From contig NZ_QMKP01000004.1 in NCBI RefSeq assembly GCF_003287955.1, forward strand, positions 186,001 to 250,000: a DNA stretch of 64,000 nucleotides. The letters run 5' to 3'. The notes under the pieces are model-generated. The model searched no databases and had not been told where the DNA came from. It was given only the letters and a program-made list of their open reading frames with translations. Of the stretch, positions 34,599 to 43,478 are shown piece after piece (position 1 is the first letter of the stretch; the number at the start of each line of letters is the position of its first letter). The translations under genes were made by a program, and so were the position numbers. The DNA comes from Arthrobacter sp. AQ5-06. Lineage in GTDB: Bacteria > Actinomycetota > Actinomycetes > Actinomycetales > Micrococcaceae.

Positions 34599-35114
34599 TC
34601 AACAGGAGCGGATCATCCTGATTTCGTGAAGGTCTTCCCAATCGGCCACGCGGTCCTCGGCCCCGTCAGGAGCGAATCCCAGCCGTTCGTAAAATCCGAT
34701 GGCCCTGGCATTGCCCGCGGCCACCCAGAGACTGGCGGGCCCTGTGCCGAGTGAAGCCTCCAGCAGCCTGCGTCCCAGACCGAGGCCCTGATGGGACTCA
34801 AGCAGATAGAGCCCCCACACCTCCAGGCTCCCCGAAGCGGGCAAGTCCTGATCAAGGTCCCCTTGCGGCACTGCGCGGGTTGCGGAGAACCCCACCACTG
34901 AGCCATCCACGCACCCCACCCACGCCGCCGGCTCAGGGGCAAGCAGCAGCTGACGCCACATCGCCAGCCGGTCGGCCGGTTTCAGGGCAGCCAGGAAGGC
35001 GTCTGACAACAAGCCGCGGTAGGTCTGCTGCCAGCACTGGGTGTGGACTTCCGCCAGTGGAACGGCATCGGCCGGTGTGGCCCGCCGGACGTCCAGGCCG
35101 GCCGCTGCGCTCAT
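34599..35114 (-). CDS. GNAT-family N-acetyltransferase
   Basis: This 171-aa protein has the GNAT core: the N-terminal LDVRRATPADAVPLAEVHTQ, the acetyl-CoA loop SHQGLGLGRRLLEASL near residues 107-122, and the C-terminal RAIGFYERLGFAPDG. The ATG at 35114 overlaps the peptidase stop as ATGA, so the two are translated together. It should acetylate a small amine or a protein N-terminus. The substrate cannot be inferred, although coupling to a peptidase gene suggests a peptide-derived amine. Confidence 0.85.
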   Translation of the reverse strand: MSAAAGLDVRRATPADAVPLAEVHTQCWQQTYRGLLSDAFLAALKPADRLAMWRQLLLAPEPAAWVGCVDGSVVGFSATRAVPQGDLDQDLPASGSLEVWGLYLLESHQGLGLGRRLLEASLGTGPASLWVAAGNARAIGFYERLGFAPDGAEDRVADWEDLHEIRMIRSC

Positions 35115-37366
35115 CCGCCTGCCAGCGTTCGCCACAGGAAGTGCTGGCTGCGGGCCTGCAGCGCGGCAGCCTGCCGGTTGTCCGAAGCTCCGGCGTGGCC
35201 GCCTTCCAGCGCCTCGTGGAACCAGACATTCGGGATGCCCATGGCCTGCATCCGGGCAGCCATCTTGCGGGCCTGGACCGGTCCCACCCGGTCATCGGAC
35301 GTGGCTGTCCAGATGAATGTTTCGGGGTACTCCACGCCGTCCTTGAGCAGGTGGTACGGCGAGAAGGTCTTGATGTACTCCCATTCCGCCGCCACGTCCG
35401 GGTCGCCGTATTCGGCGATCCAGGAGTGCCCGGCGGAGAGCCTGGTGTAGCGCCTCATGTCCAGCAGCGGAACGCCGCAGGAGACCGCCCCGAAAAGCTC
35501 CGGGTAACGCGTCAGCATATTGCCCACCAGCAGCCCGCCGTTGGACCCGCCCACGCAGCCCAGCCGCTCCCGGGACGTGACGCCACGGGAGACGAGGTGC
35601 CGCGCCACGGCCGCGAAGTCCTCGAAGGCGCGGTGCCGGTTTTCCTTGAGCGCGGCCCGGTGCCATGACGGCCCGTATTCGCCGCCGCCGCGGATGTTGG
35701 CCACCACGTAGACACCGCCGCGGGAGTGCGGCGCTTGGCCGGGCCCGCCGGAGGTGGCGGTCCTGCGTTCCAGCCAAGCCCTGCCGACAGTTCCGCTGTA
35801 CGCAGGGGTCCGGGAAACTTCAAAGCCGCCGTAGCCGGAGAGCTGCGTGGGGTTCTGCCCGTCCAGAACCAGGTCCCGCGAGGCCACCTGGAAGTAGGGG
35901 ACCCGGGTGTCGTCCGCGGACACGGCGAAGTGCTGCTGCACCTCGTACTGGTCATCATCAAAGAACGACGGCGAGGCCTTGACGGCCGCATGGCTGCTCA
36001 CCACGCCAGTCGTCCCGGCAGCGCCCGCTCCGGAGCCAGCGGTCCCGGCAGAATCCCGCGTGAGACTTCCCCGCATCAGTGTGCTGGGGGTGGTGAATCC
36101 GGTGGCGACCAGCCAGAAATCGTCGCCGGCACCGCCGTCGGCCGGGCCCTCGTCCTCATCGTCCACGGCGTAGGCGTTGACGTCGTGCAGCGGCGGGCAG
36201 GCATCCAGCAGCGACGAAGCCCAGGCACCCCCGTCGGGCGCAGCCCCGTCGGACGCATTGCCCGGAACGGAGGGATCCAGCACGCGGATCTCGGACGAGA
36301 CGTCCCGCAGCAGGTTCAACAGCAGGAAATTCCGCGTCCAGCTCCAAGACTGCAGCGAAGTGTGCGCGTCCGGGGTAAAGAGCACCAAGAGATTCCGCGC
36401 TCCGGCAAGGTAGTCCTCGAACTTCGCAGCGAGCAGCGAACCGGCGGGGTACGTGGTGCCGTCCAGTGACCAGTCCTGCTGCGGCCGGAACAGGAGCCAT
36501 TCGCGGTGCGCGCTGAGGTTCACGTCTGTCGGCGCGTCGATCTCGAGCCAGGCATCCCCGGAGCGGATGAACGTGCTGCGGTTGTAGAAGTCGATGTAGT
36601 CCACGGCGAACGTGCGCTCGAAGCCGGGAGTGGAATCGTGCGCCGCCACGGCCATCATGTGGTCTTCGGAGACCTCGAACAAAAGCGGTGCAGCACCAAG
36701 GGCTTCGCCGCGTCGCAGGGTGACGGCCGTCCGGGCGTAGGAGGAGGCGGTCCGCGGCAGGTTCCCGGCCGTGGAGGCGACCAGCAGCGTGTCCGCGTCA
36801 AGCCACGAGACGTTCCCCTTCGCCGTCGGCAGGTCAAAGCCACCGTCGGCCGGGTCAACAAAGACGCGGGTCCCGACGTCGAACTCGCGGTAGCGGTTGG
36901 CGTCGCCGCCGTCGGGGGAGAGCGCCAGCAGCGCCAGGCGGTACGGTTCTCCGGCGGCTGGGCGCAGGAACGTGGCACCGTGGAACACCCACTCCTCACC
37001 TTCGGCGGCGGCGAGGGCATCCACATCCAGCAGGACATCCCAGTCGGGGGAGTCCGTCAGGTAGCTTTCCCACGTGGTGCGGCGCCACAACCCCTTCGGG
37101 TTCGCCTGGTCCTTCCAGAAGTTGTAGTACCACTCGCCACGCTTGCCCACCATCGCGATCCGGTCCGTGGAGTCCAACACCTCCAGGATGCTTCCTTCCA
37201 GGCCCGCGTAATCGGCGTCCTCCAGAAGGTCCTCTGTGCGCGCGTTCTGCTCCCGGACCCAGGCCAGCGGCGCTTCGCCGTAGATTTCCTCCAGCCAGAC
37301 GTTCTCATCAGTGGGTTCGGGGGCGGACGATGAACCGGGCGCTTGATCAGCTGCAGTGGTGGTCAT
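35111..37366 (-). CDS. Prolyl oligopeptidase family serine peptidase (S9A)
   Basis: This 751-aa protein begins with the S9A N-terminus (ENVWLEEIYGEAPLAWVREQ), followed by a beta-propeller region and a C-terminal alpha/beta hydrolase. The catalytic Ser is in CVGGSNGGLLVGN, the Asp in TSDDRVGP and the His in EGGHAGASDN. No signal peptide is visible, so it acts in the cytoplasm on short proline-containing peptides. An ATG three codons upstream (37375) is also possible. The middle of the protein contains an Ala/Gly-rich insert (AGTAGSGAGAAGTTG) not usual in the family. Confidence 0.9.
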   Translation of the reverse strand: MTTTAADQAPGSSSAPEPTDENVWLEEIYGEAPLAWVREQNARTEDLLEDADYAGLEGSILEVLDSTDRIAMVGKRGEWYYNFWKDQANPKGLWRRTTWESYLTDSPDWDVLLDVDALAAAEGEEWVFHGATFLRPAAGEPYRLALLALSPDGGDANRYREFDVGTRVFVDPADGGFDLPTAKGNVSWLDADTLLVASTAGNLPRTASSYARTAVTLRRGEALGAAPLLFEVSEDHMMAVAAHDSTPGFERTFAVDYIDFYNRSTFIRSGDAWLEIDAPTDVNLSAHREWLLFRPQQDWSLDGTTYPAGSLLAAKFEDYLAGARNLLVLFTPDAHTSLQSWSWTRNFLLLNLLRDVSSEIRVLDPSVPGNASDGAAPDGGAWASSLLDACPPLHDVNAYAVDDEDEGPADGGAGDDFWLVATGFTTPSTLMRGSLTRDSAGTAGSGAGAAGTTGVVSSHAAVKASPSFFDDDQYEVQQHFAVSADDTRVPYFQVASRDLVLDGQNPTQLSGYGGFEVSRTPAYSGTVGRAWLERRTATSGGPGQAPHSRGGVYVVANIRGGGEYGPSWHRAALKENRHRAFEDFAAVARHLVSRGVTSRERLGCVGGSNGGLLVGNMLTRYPELFGAVSCGVPLLDMRRYTRLSAGHSWIAEYGDPDVAAEWEYIKTFSPYHLLKDGVEYPETFIWTATSDDRVGPVQARKMAARMQAMGIPNVWFHEALEGGHAGASDNRQAAALQARSQHFLWRTLAGG

Positions 37367-37441
37367 GCGCCCCATCCAAACAACATTTTCGCGCCGCAAG
37401 CAAGTCAAGTGCCCGGGGCGCATGCCGATACTCTGGATGCC

Positions 37442-39469
37442 GTGGGTAAATCGAAGAGCATCCGGACAGCCATCATCGGCGCCGGACCCCGGGGAACCAG
37501 TGTGCTGGAGCGCCTGCTCGCACACGCCGCCGCCTACGCTGCTGCCCACCCCGGCCCCGCATCCCTCCATATCGACGTCATCGACCCCTATCCGGCGGGT
37601 CCGGGGCACGTGTGGCAGCCCGGCCAGTCCCGGCTGTACCTGATGAACACCCAGTCCTTCTATCCCACGGTTATTCCTGAGGACCCCCGGCTGGCGCCGC
37701 CGGTCGCGGGCACCACGTTCGAACGCTGGCGTGCCGGGCAGCAGCGTGAGCCGATGCCGGCCCTGACGCCGGACGAGCGGTCCGAGCTGGCTGCCTTGGG
37801 ATCGCGGGACTTTCCCAGCCGGGCGCTGTACGGCCGCTACCTGCGCTGCACGCTGGACGAGTTGACGGAAAAACTGCCCGACGGCGTCGCCGTCAGTTTC
37901 CACGAAACGACCGCCGTGTCGGTGCGCCCGTCAGGCGACGGAACAACGGGGAAGCCGGGGGACGGCACTCCCGATGACGGCACCCCAGGCGAGACAACCC
38001 CAAGTACTGGAACGTTCGACGTCGGACTCGCCGGCGGCGGTTCGCTCACGGTCGATTCCGTGGTCCTGGCTTTGGGGCACCTTCCGTCCCGGCTGAACCC
38101 CGAGCAGCGGGAACTCCAGGCATCGGCCGCGCAACTGGGCCTGAGCTACTTCCCGCCGGCGGTCCCGGCGGACGTCGACTGGGCCGCGATTCCGGCCGGC
38201 GAACCGGTCCTGGTCCGGGGCATGGGCCTGAACTTCTTCGACGCGATGGGCCAGCTCACGGAGGGCCGCGGCGGAAAGTTCATCGACGCAGGTAACCGGC
38301 TTGAGTATCAGCCTTCCGGCCAGGAGCCCCTGATCATTGCCGCCTCCCGCCGCGGCACCCCGTACCGGGCCAAGGCCGCGCTGGCCGGCTACTACCCGGC
38401 GTCGGTCACCCTGCGGTACCTGACCGAGGCCGCGCTGGGGCGGTTCGCGGCCACCGGGATCCGCCCAGGTTTCGACCACGATCTTTGGCCGCTGCTGCAC
38501 CGCGACACCCTCTGGGCCTACTATTCCACCCTGGTGCGCTCGCAGCCGGCGGCCGTCCCGGACGCGTCCGCGTTCCTGGCCGCGCTGGGTGAGGCGTTGC
38601 GGCCGCATGCCCACAGCGCAGCCAACTGGGAGGCCGCGGTGGAGAGCGTCCTCGCCGTGCACGTCGGGCCCCGGCACCGGCTCGATCTGCTGGGTCTCGC
38701 GTCTCCCTTGGTGGGCAGGTCCTTCGGATCGCGCGCCGAACTGGATGCCGCCGTCGTCGAGTATTTGCTCGATGACGCCCGCCGTTCCGCCCTCGGCGAG
38801 GAGGATCCGGTGAAGATGGCCATCGGCGCGCTGCATCGAGGCCGCGCGGTGCTGAAAACGGCAGTGGCCGACGGCGGCATCACCGATGAGTCCTGGGTGG
38901 CCGGCCTTCGTGGCTGGTTTGAGTCGTTTGTGGAGGGCCTGGCCAGCGGGCCGCCTGCTCTGCGCGCTGAACAGCTGGCTGCCCTGGCACGCGCCGGCGT
39001 GGTCAGCTTTGTGGGGCCCGACCCCCGGTTCAGCGTGGACCGGCGGGCAGGCCGCTTTACCGCCGTCTCACCCTGGGTGAGCGGTCCGCCGGTGGCGGCG
39101 AAGACCATGGTGGAGGCCCTCGCGCCGGCCAACCGGGTGTCCGTGAACGACTCACCGCTGCTGGAACAGCTCCTCGCCGACGGGATGGTGCGGCCCAGGC
39201 TGATGATGACGGCAGAAGGTGCGCCGGTGCAGGCCACTGGGCTCGACGTTGCGCCGCACCCGTACCGGCCGGTGGCGGCCAACGGCTCGGTCACCGACGG
39301 ACTGTATGTGCTGGGCCTGCAGCTCTCGGCTACCCAGTGGGGCACGGCCATCGCCGCGGAAGCGCCCCAGCCGGGCGGCCCCACGTATGCCAGCGGGCAG
39401 CGGACGCTCCGCGACGCCGACGAAATCGCGCAGGCGATCCTCCGGACACTGAGGCCTGCTGCTGACTGA
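37442..39469 (+). CDS. FAD/NAD(P)-binding protein (NAD_binding_9 family)
   Basis: This 675-aa protein has a GxGxxG-like nucleotide motif at the N-terminus (IRTAIIGAGPRGTSVLERLL). It also has the family hallmarks DVIDPYPAGPGHVWQPGQS and LMNTQSFYPTVI, and a GLQLSATQWGTAIAAEA end. A Gly/Thr/Pro-rich insert lies near residues 160-185. The GTG at 37442 begins the conserved part; TACTCT ends seven bases before it, so the mRNA may be leaderless. Proteins of this size resemble L-lysine or ornithine hydroxylases, but the function is unknown. It is divergent from the peptidase gene. Confidence 0.8.
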   Translation: MGKSKSIRTAIIGAGPRGTSVLERLLAHAAAYAAAHPGPASLHIDVIDPYPAGPGHVWQPGQSRLYLMNTQSFYPTVIPEDPRLAPPVAGTTFERWRAGQQREPMPALTPDERSELAALGSRDFPSRALYGRYLRCTLDELTEKLPDGVAVSFHETTAVSVRPSGDGTTGKPGDGTPDDGTPGETTPSTGTFDVGLAGGGSLTVDSVVLALGHLPSRLNPEQRELQASAAQLGLSYFPPAVPADVDWAAIPAGEPVLVRGMGLNFFDAMGQLTEGRGGKFIDAGNRLEYQPSGQEPLIIAASRRGTPYRAKAALAGYYPASVTLRYLTEAALGRFAATGIRPGFDHDLWPLLHRDTLWAYYSTLVRSQPAAVPDASAFLAALGEALRPHAHSAANWEAAVESVLAVHVGPRHRLDLLGLASPLVGRSFGSRAELDAAVVEYLLDDARRSALGEEDPVKMAIGALHRGRAVLKTAVADGGITDESWVAGLRGWFESFVEGLASGPPALRAEQLAALARAGVVSFVGPDPRFSVDRRAGRFTAVSPWVSGPPVAAKTMVEALAPANRVSVNDSPLLEQLLADGMVRPRLMMTAEGAPVQATGLDVAPHPYRPVAANGSVTDGLYVLGLQLSATQWGTAIAAEAPQPGGPTYASGQRTLRDADEIAQAILRTLRPAAD

Positions 39470-39689
39470 CGCTTGCCGCTGACCCACGTGTGCTTCTGAC
39501 GCAGGTGTGACGCTGATGTGACCGGGACCCAGGCAGGCCGCGTACCAACGGCACATCCCGCACGGAAATATTCGCCGGCTCCTTTGCATGCCACGTGAGG
39601 CTGTGGGTCATGTGACGTGACGCCCGCATGCCGGCCGGCCCGGCCGCCGATGGTGCCCGCCGAAGCGGTGAGTGTGTGGCGCCGTCAGT

Positions 39690-39897
39690 GTGAAATTCCG
39701 AAAGCCATCCGCACGAACCGCCCGCTGCAGGTAGGGCTGCCGGGAAGGCAGCAGGCACTTGAGGCCGCCGTCGCCTCAGCCCTGGCGCTCTCGCTGGTGT
39801 TGACGGGTTGTGGCGGCGCAGCGACAGCCCAGTCCGGAGGCACCGGCGCCGAAGTAATACCGGCCGGTAGCTTTATCGGAAGCTGCCGGCCGGTATT
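39690..39897 (+). pseudogene. Lipoprotein remnant: signal peptide region plus terminator
   Basis: A GTG at 39690 starts VKFRKPSARTARCR, a basic n-region, then meets a stop. One frame over, the reading continues as VASALALSLVLTGCGGAATA, a hydrophobic core with a lipobox ending LTGC. Only about 15 further codons follow before the hairpin at 39856-39897. The body of the lipoprotein is missing, so this looks like an internal deletion together with a frameshift. The family of the lost protein cannot be told. Confidence 0.5.
39856..39897. terminator. Hairpin between lipoprotein remnant and VOC gene
   Basis: AATACCGGCCGGTAGCTT (39856-39873) pairs with AAGCTGCCGGCCGGTATT (39880-39897) with one G-T wobble. 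TCTTCT follows on the plus strand. It can serve the converging VOC gene as well. Confidence 0.7.
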
Positions 39898-39914
39898 TCT
39901 TCTAGGCAATTTAC

Positions 39915-40682
39915 TTATGCGATGATCTTGAACATCGCTCCGGTGGGGTCGGCCAGCGAGGCGAGGCGTCCGAACGGCGAGTCCTCCGGTCCGTCAACGA
40001 CGGTGGCTCCGAGCGATACAGCCTTCTCTATCGAGGCGTCCGCGTCTTCGACGTTGAAGTAGATCTGCCAATTGGACGGAACGTCGGCCGGCAGATACCC
40101 GGAGGCGTCCATGATGCCCGCCTTGGCTGCGTCCCCGGCGCCCAGGGTGGTGTACCGGAAGTCCGGTGCATCGCTCATGACATCCGTGTCCCAGCCAAAA
40201 ACGTCCTGGTAGAACTTCACGGCGGCGTCGTAGTCCTTGGTGTGGAGCTCGTGCCAGGCGGCAGCGCCGGGCTCGGCGACGAGCTCATACCCCTTCATCT
40301 CGCGCGGCTGCCACACGCCGATTGCCGCGCCGGCGGCGTCGCCGAAGATGGCCATGTGGCCCTGTTCCGGAACATCCATGGGCGGCATGTAAACCTGGCC
40401 GCCGTTGGCCGCGACGGCGGACGCGGTGGCCTCGGCGTCGTCCGAGCGGAGGTACGTGGACCAGACGTCAGGCATGCCTGCCTGGTCCTCATCCTTCTGC
40501 ATCAGCCCGGCCACGGTCCTGCCGTTCTTCCGCGCGGTGGTGTAACCGCCGTACTTCTCTTCGTCTCCGGTCTCGTACTCCCAGCCGAAGAGTTCCCCGT
40601 AGAACTGCCGGGCTTTGGCGAGGTCTGACGTCATGAGGTCGATCCAGCAGGGTGCGCCGGGGGTGATTTCGGGTGAAGGCAT
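39915..40682 (-). CDS. VOC (glyoxalase/bleomycin-resistance-like) protein, two domains
   Basis: This 255-aa protein carries two tandem VOC modules, each with an F/YxxxFGW element (FYGELFGWEYETGDE near 26 and FYQDVFGWDTDVM near 152) and a closing GAxxGVW or PTGAMFKI strand. The arrangement matches the actinobacterial 27-kDa antigen Cfp30B-like family. The ATG at 40682 follows AAAGAG. The metal ligands are not conserved clearly enough to claim enzyme activity. It may bind a small hydrophobic ligand. Confidence 0.8.
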   Translation of the reverse strand: MPSPEITPGAPCWIDLMTSDLAKARQFYGELFGWEYETGDEEKYGGYTTARKNGRTVAGLMQKDEDQAGMPDVWSTYLRSDDAEATASAVAANGGQVYMPPMDVPEQGHMAIFGDAAGAAIGVWQPREMKGYELVAEPGAAAWHELHTKDYDAAVKFYQDVFGWDTDVMSDAPDFRYTTLGAGDAAKAGIMDASGYLPADVPSNWQIYFNVEDADASIEKAVSLGATVVDGPEDSPFGRLASLADPTGAMFKIIA

Positions 40683-40788
40683 GGTGGGCTCTTTCTGTCG
40701 ATGGACGGCAACAGGAACGACCCTATGTCCGGGCCCCGACAGTTTCAATGGGTCCGCCGTGGCGGCCCATGAGCCGGTTAAACGAAGA

Positions 40789-40823
40789 AACCCCGTTCCG
40801 CCATTAGCTGGCGGAACGGGGTT
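40789..40823 (-). terminator. Intrinsic terminator after tRNA-Ser(TGA)
   Basis: AACCCCGTTCCGCCA (40789-40803) pairs perfectly with TGGCGGAACGGGGTT (40809-40823) around TTAGC. A T-rich tract, TTCTTCGTTT, follows on the minus strand. Confidence 0.85.
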
Positions 40824-40830
40824 CCATTCG

Positions 40831-40918
40831 CGGAAGGTAAGAGATTCGAACTCTTGGTACGGGGTTACCGCACACTAGTTTTCAAGACTAGCTCCTTCGG
40901 CCGCTCGGACAACCTTCC
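40831..40918 (-). tRNA. tRNA-Ser (anticodon TGA)
   Basis: The 88-base minus-strand gene starts GGAAGGT and ends ACCTTCC plus discriminator G. It has a long variable arm and the anticodon loop CTTGAAA giving TGA. The T-arm reads AGAGTTCGAATCTCT. Confidence 0.95.
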
Positions 40919-41027
40919 CTAACGAGTAGTGTTTCATAGGCAGTTGGCTGCAACAAAACAGAGTCTGCCGTGCGTCCGGTGCACACTGGTTCTGGGGCAC
41001 GAATCAGCTAGAAAACGGGAGTTCTCC

Positions 41028-42011
41028 ATGAAAGCCGTCTACATTGCCGAACCCGGTGGTCCGGAGGTGCTGGAAGTCCGTCACGTGGACGCTCCAGTGC
41101 CCGGGCACGGCGAGGTGTTGATCGACGTCGTCGCTGCCGGCCTGAACCGGGCGGACGTACAGCAGCGCAGGGGCTTCTATCCGCCGCCGCCCGGAGCGTC
41201 CGAGATCCCTGGGCTGGAAGTCTCCGGGCGGATCGCCGGCTTCGGTCCCGGCGTCACCAAGGCGTTTTCCGTGGGTGACAAAGTAGTGGCGCTGCTGGCC
41301 GGCGGAGGCTACGCGGAGCAGGTTGCGGTGCCGGCGGAGCAGGTACTGCGGATTCCCGACGGCGTGGATGTGGTCACCGCTGCGTCGCTGCCGGAGGTCG
41401 CAGCCACGGTCTACTCCAACCTGATCATGACGGCGCAGCTGCAGGCGGGCGAGACTGTCCTGATCCACGGCGCCACCGGCGGGATCGGCACCATGGCCAT
41501 CCAGATGGCCAAGGCTTTCGGCGCCAAGGTGGCCACCACGGCGGGAACTGCGGAAAAGGTGGGGACCGCGAAGGCTTTCCTGGGCGCGGACATCGCCATC
41601 AATTACACCGAAGAGGACTTTCCGGAAAGCCTGCGGCGGCAGAACGGCGGCAAGGGTGCCGACGTGATCCTTGACGTCGTGGGTGCCAAGTACCTGGCGC
41701 AGAACGTTGATGCACTGGCTGACTATGGCCGGCTCGTCGTCATCGGCCTGCAGGGCGGGGCAAAGGGGGAGCTGGATCTTGGCCAGCTCCTGCGGAAACG
41801 CGCGGCAGTGGTTGCCACGGCGCTGAGGCCACGCCCGGTGGCCGAAAAGGGCGCCATCATGAACGCAGTGCGCGAATCCGTGTGGCCCCTCGTTACGGAC
41901 GGCCGGATCCGCCCGCTGGTGGCCAAGACGTTCCCGCTGGACCAGGCCGCGGCCGCGCACCGGTACTTCGACAGCGGCGACCATGTGGGCAAGATCCTGC
42001 TGGTTATGTAG
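41028..42011 (+). CDS. NAD(P)H quinone oxidoreductase, MDR superfamily
   Basis: This 327-aa zinc-free medium-chain reductase has the quinone-reductase signature near residues 42-64 (GLNRADVQQRRGFYPPPPGA) and a Rossmann motif in TVLIHGATGGIGTMAIQMAK near 145. It resembles the human PIG3/TP53I3 group, which reduces quinones by one or two electrons using NADPH. GGGAG lies before the ATG. It stands 120 bases upstream of padR on the same strand. A role in clearing quinones made during aromatic metabolism is possible but not shown. Confidence 0.9.
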   Translation: MKAVYIAEPGGPEVLEVRHVDAPVPGHGEVLIDVVAAGLNRADVQQRRGFYPPPPGASEIPGLEVSGRIAGFGPGVTKAFSVGDKVVALLAGGGYAEQVAVPAEQVLRIPDGVDVVTAASLPEVAATVYSNLIMTAQLQAGETVLIHGATGGIGTMAIQMAKAFGAKVATTAGTAEKVGTAKAFLGADIAINYTEEDFPESLRRQNGGKGADVILDVVGAKYLAQNVDALADYGRLVVIGLQGGAKGELDLGQLLRKRAAVVATALRPRPVAEKGAIMNAVRESVWPLVTDGRIRPLVAKTFPLDQAAAAHRYFDSGDHVGKILLVM

Positions 42012-42070
42012 ACCCAGTAGATACTGAGTATTGCTTTGCGCGGCGGACTGGGTTAGCCTCAGTCTATACG

Positions 42071-42105
42071 CGGTATGCACGGGTCTTGGGGGTCCGTGCA
42101 TACCG
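42071..42105. promoter_or_regulatory. Inverted repeat upstream of padR
   Basis: CGGTATGCACGG (42071-42082) and CCGTGCATACCG (42094-42105) are perfect inverted repeats 11 bases apart. They end 26 bases before the padR start. PadR regulators bind palindromes with ATG and CAT half-sites, so this may be an autoregulatory operator. Confidence 0.55.
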
Positions 42106-42131
42106 ACGCTGACGCCACCGCTAGGAGCAGC

Positions 42132-42743
42132 ATGTCCATCCGCCACAGCCTCCTCGCCCTGCTGCAGGACCAGCCGCGTTACGGCTACCAGCTCAGGGTT
42201 GAGTTCGAACACCGCACAGGGTCCACGTGGCCCCTGAATATCGGGCAGGTTTACACCACGCTGGACAGGCTGGAACGCGACGGCCTGGTCAGCAATGACG
42301 GCAGTGACGGCGAAGGACACGTGGTTTACAGCATCACCGCCGCCGGCAAGGCGGAAGTGCAGAACTGGTTTGCCGCCCCCGTGGAGCGCAACAATCCGCC
42401 CCGGAACGAGCTGGCCATCAAGTTGGCGCTCGCGGTCACGCTGCCCGGCGTCGATGTGCAGGCCATCATCCAGGCCCAGCGGGTGGCGTCCATCCGGGCG
42501 CTGCAGGATTACACCAAGGCCCGCCGCGACACGGCCGCCAACCAGCGGGCGGCGGATACCGCCTGGCTGCTGGTGCTGGATTCGCTGATCTTCCAGACGG
42601 AAGCGGAGGTCCGCTGGCTGGATCTTTGCGAGGCTCGGATGCTGCAGCAGGCGCAGACCGCAGGCCAGGCCACACCACGCAAAACGTCCAACGGGGTCAC
42701 TGTGGAAGAGGCTGCCCCGCTCATCGCGGATAACCGCCGATGA
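42132..42743 (+). CDS. PadR-family transcriptional regulator
   Basis: This 203-aa protein has the PadR winged helix (IRHSLLALLQDQPRYGYQLR and NIGQVYTTLDRLERDGLV) and a C-terminal helical dimerisation region (ALQDYTKARRDTAANQRAAD). AGGAGCAGC lies before the ATG. Its stop overlaps the ABC ATPase start (ATGA). It therefore heads a PadR-ABC-FtsX operon and probably represses it until a drug or peptide is sensed. Confidence 0.92.
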   Translation: MSIRHSLLALLQDQPRYGYQLRVEFEHRTGSTWPLNIGQVYTTLDRLERDGLVSNDGSDGEGHVVYSITAAGKAEVQNWFAAPVERNNPPRNELAIKLALAVTLPGVDVQAIIQAQRVASIRALQDYTKARRDTAANQRAADTAWLLVLDSLIFQTEAEVRWLDLCEARMLQQAQTAGQATPRKTSNGVTVEEAAPLIADNRR

Positions 42744-43477
42744 GCGTCCAAGGGCCGCAGCAGGTCCTGGAACTCGCCAAGGTCAGCAGGACGTTCGGTG
42801 AAGGCGCGACGGCGGTCGCCGCGTTGCGCGAGGTTGACCTCAGTATCAGGGCCGGCGAGTTCGTCGCCGTGATGGGTCCGTCAGGTTCCGGTAAATCCTC
42901 CCTCCTGGCGCTGGCCGGGGGACTTGACCGGCCGACGTCGGGCGGTGTCTTTGTGGAGTCAACGCCACTGGGCGGGCTGGAACTTAACGAACTCGCCCGA
43001 TTGCGCCGCCGCGCCGTCGGCTATGTCTTCCAGGACTTCAACCTTGTCCCCACCCTGACGGCTGCCGAAAACGTGGCGCTGCCGCTGGAGCTGGACGGGA
43101 CGGCCAGCCGGAAGGCGCAACGCCAGGCGCTGGATGCGCTGTGTCAGGTGGGCATCCCGGAACTCGCCGACCGCTTTATGGACCAGATGTCCGGCGGACA
43201 GCAGCAGCGGGTGGCCATCGCACGGGCCATCGTGGGCGACCGCCGGCTGATCCTGGCCGACGAACCCACGGGAGCCCTGGATTCCACCACCGGCCACGGC
43301 GTGATGGAAGTGCTCCGCGGACGTGCGGATGCCGGTGCGGCCGTGATGCTGGTGACCCATGAGGCCCGGCACGCCGCATGGGCTGACCGCGTGGTGTTCC
43401 TCCGGGACGGCCGGATCGTGGACCAGGCAGCTGCCATGCACGATCCCGCCATGCTCCTCGCGCAGGCCGGCCACTGA
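42740..43477 (+). CDS. ABC transporter ATP-binding protein (LolD/MacB type)
   Basis: This 245-aa ATPase has Walker [10 protein letters not shown] near residue 47, Q-loop YVFQDFN, signature [14 protein letters not shown] near 148, Walker [13 protein letters not shown] and the H-loop LVTHEAR. The sequence class is that of ATPases partnering FtsX-like permeases in lipoprotein or antibiotic-peptide export. It is translationally coupled to padR and lies one base upstream of the permease gene, with which it forms the transporter. Confidence 0.95.
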   Translation: MSVQGPQQVLELAKVSRTFGEGATAVAALREVDLSIRAGEFVAVMGPSGSGKSSLLALAGGLDRPTSGGVFVESTPLGGLELNELARLRRRAVGYVFQDFNLVPTLTAAENVALPLELDGTASRKAQRQALDALCQVGIPELADRFMDQMSGGQQQRVAIARAIVGDRRLILADEPTGALDSTTGHGVMEVLRGRADAGAAVMLVTHEARHAAWADRVVFLRDGRIVDQAAAMHDPAMLLAQAGH

Positions 43478-43478
43478 C

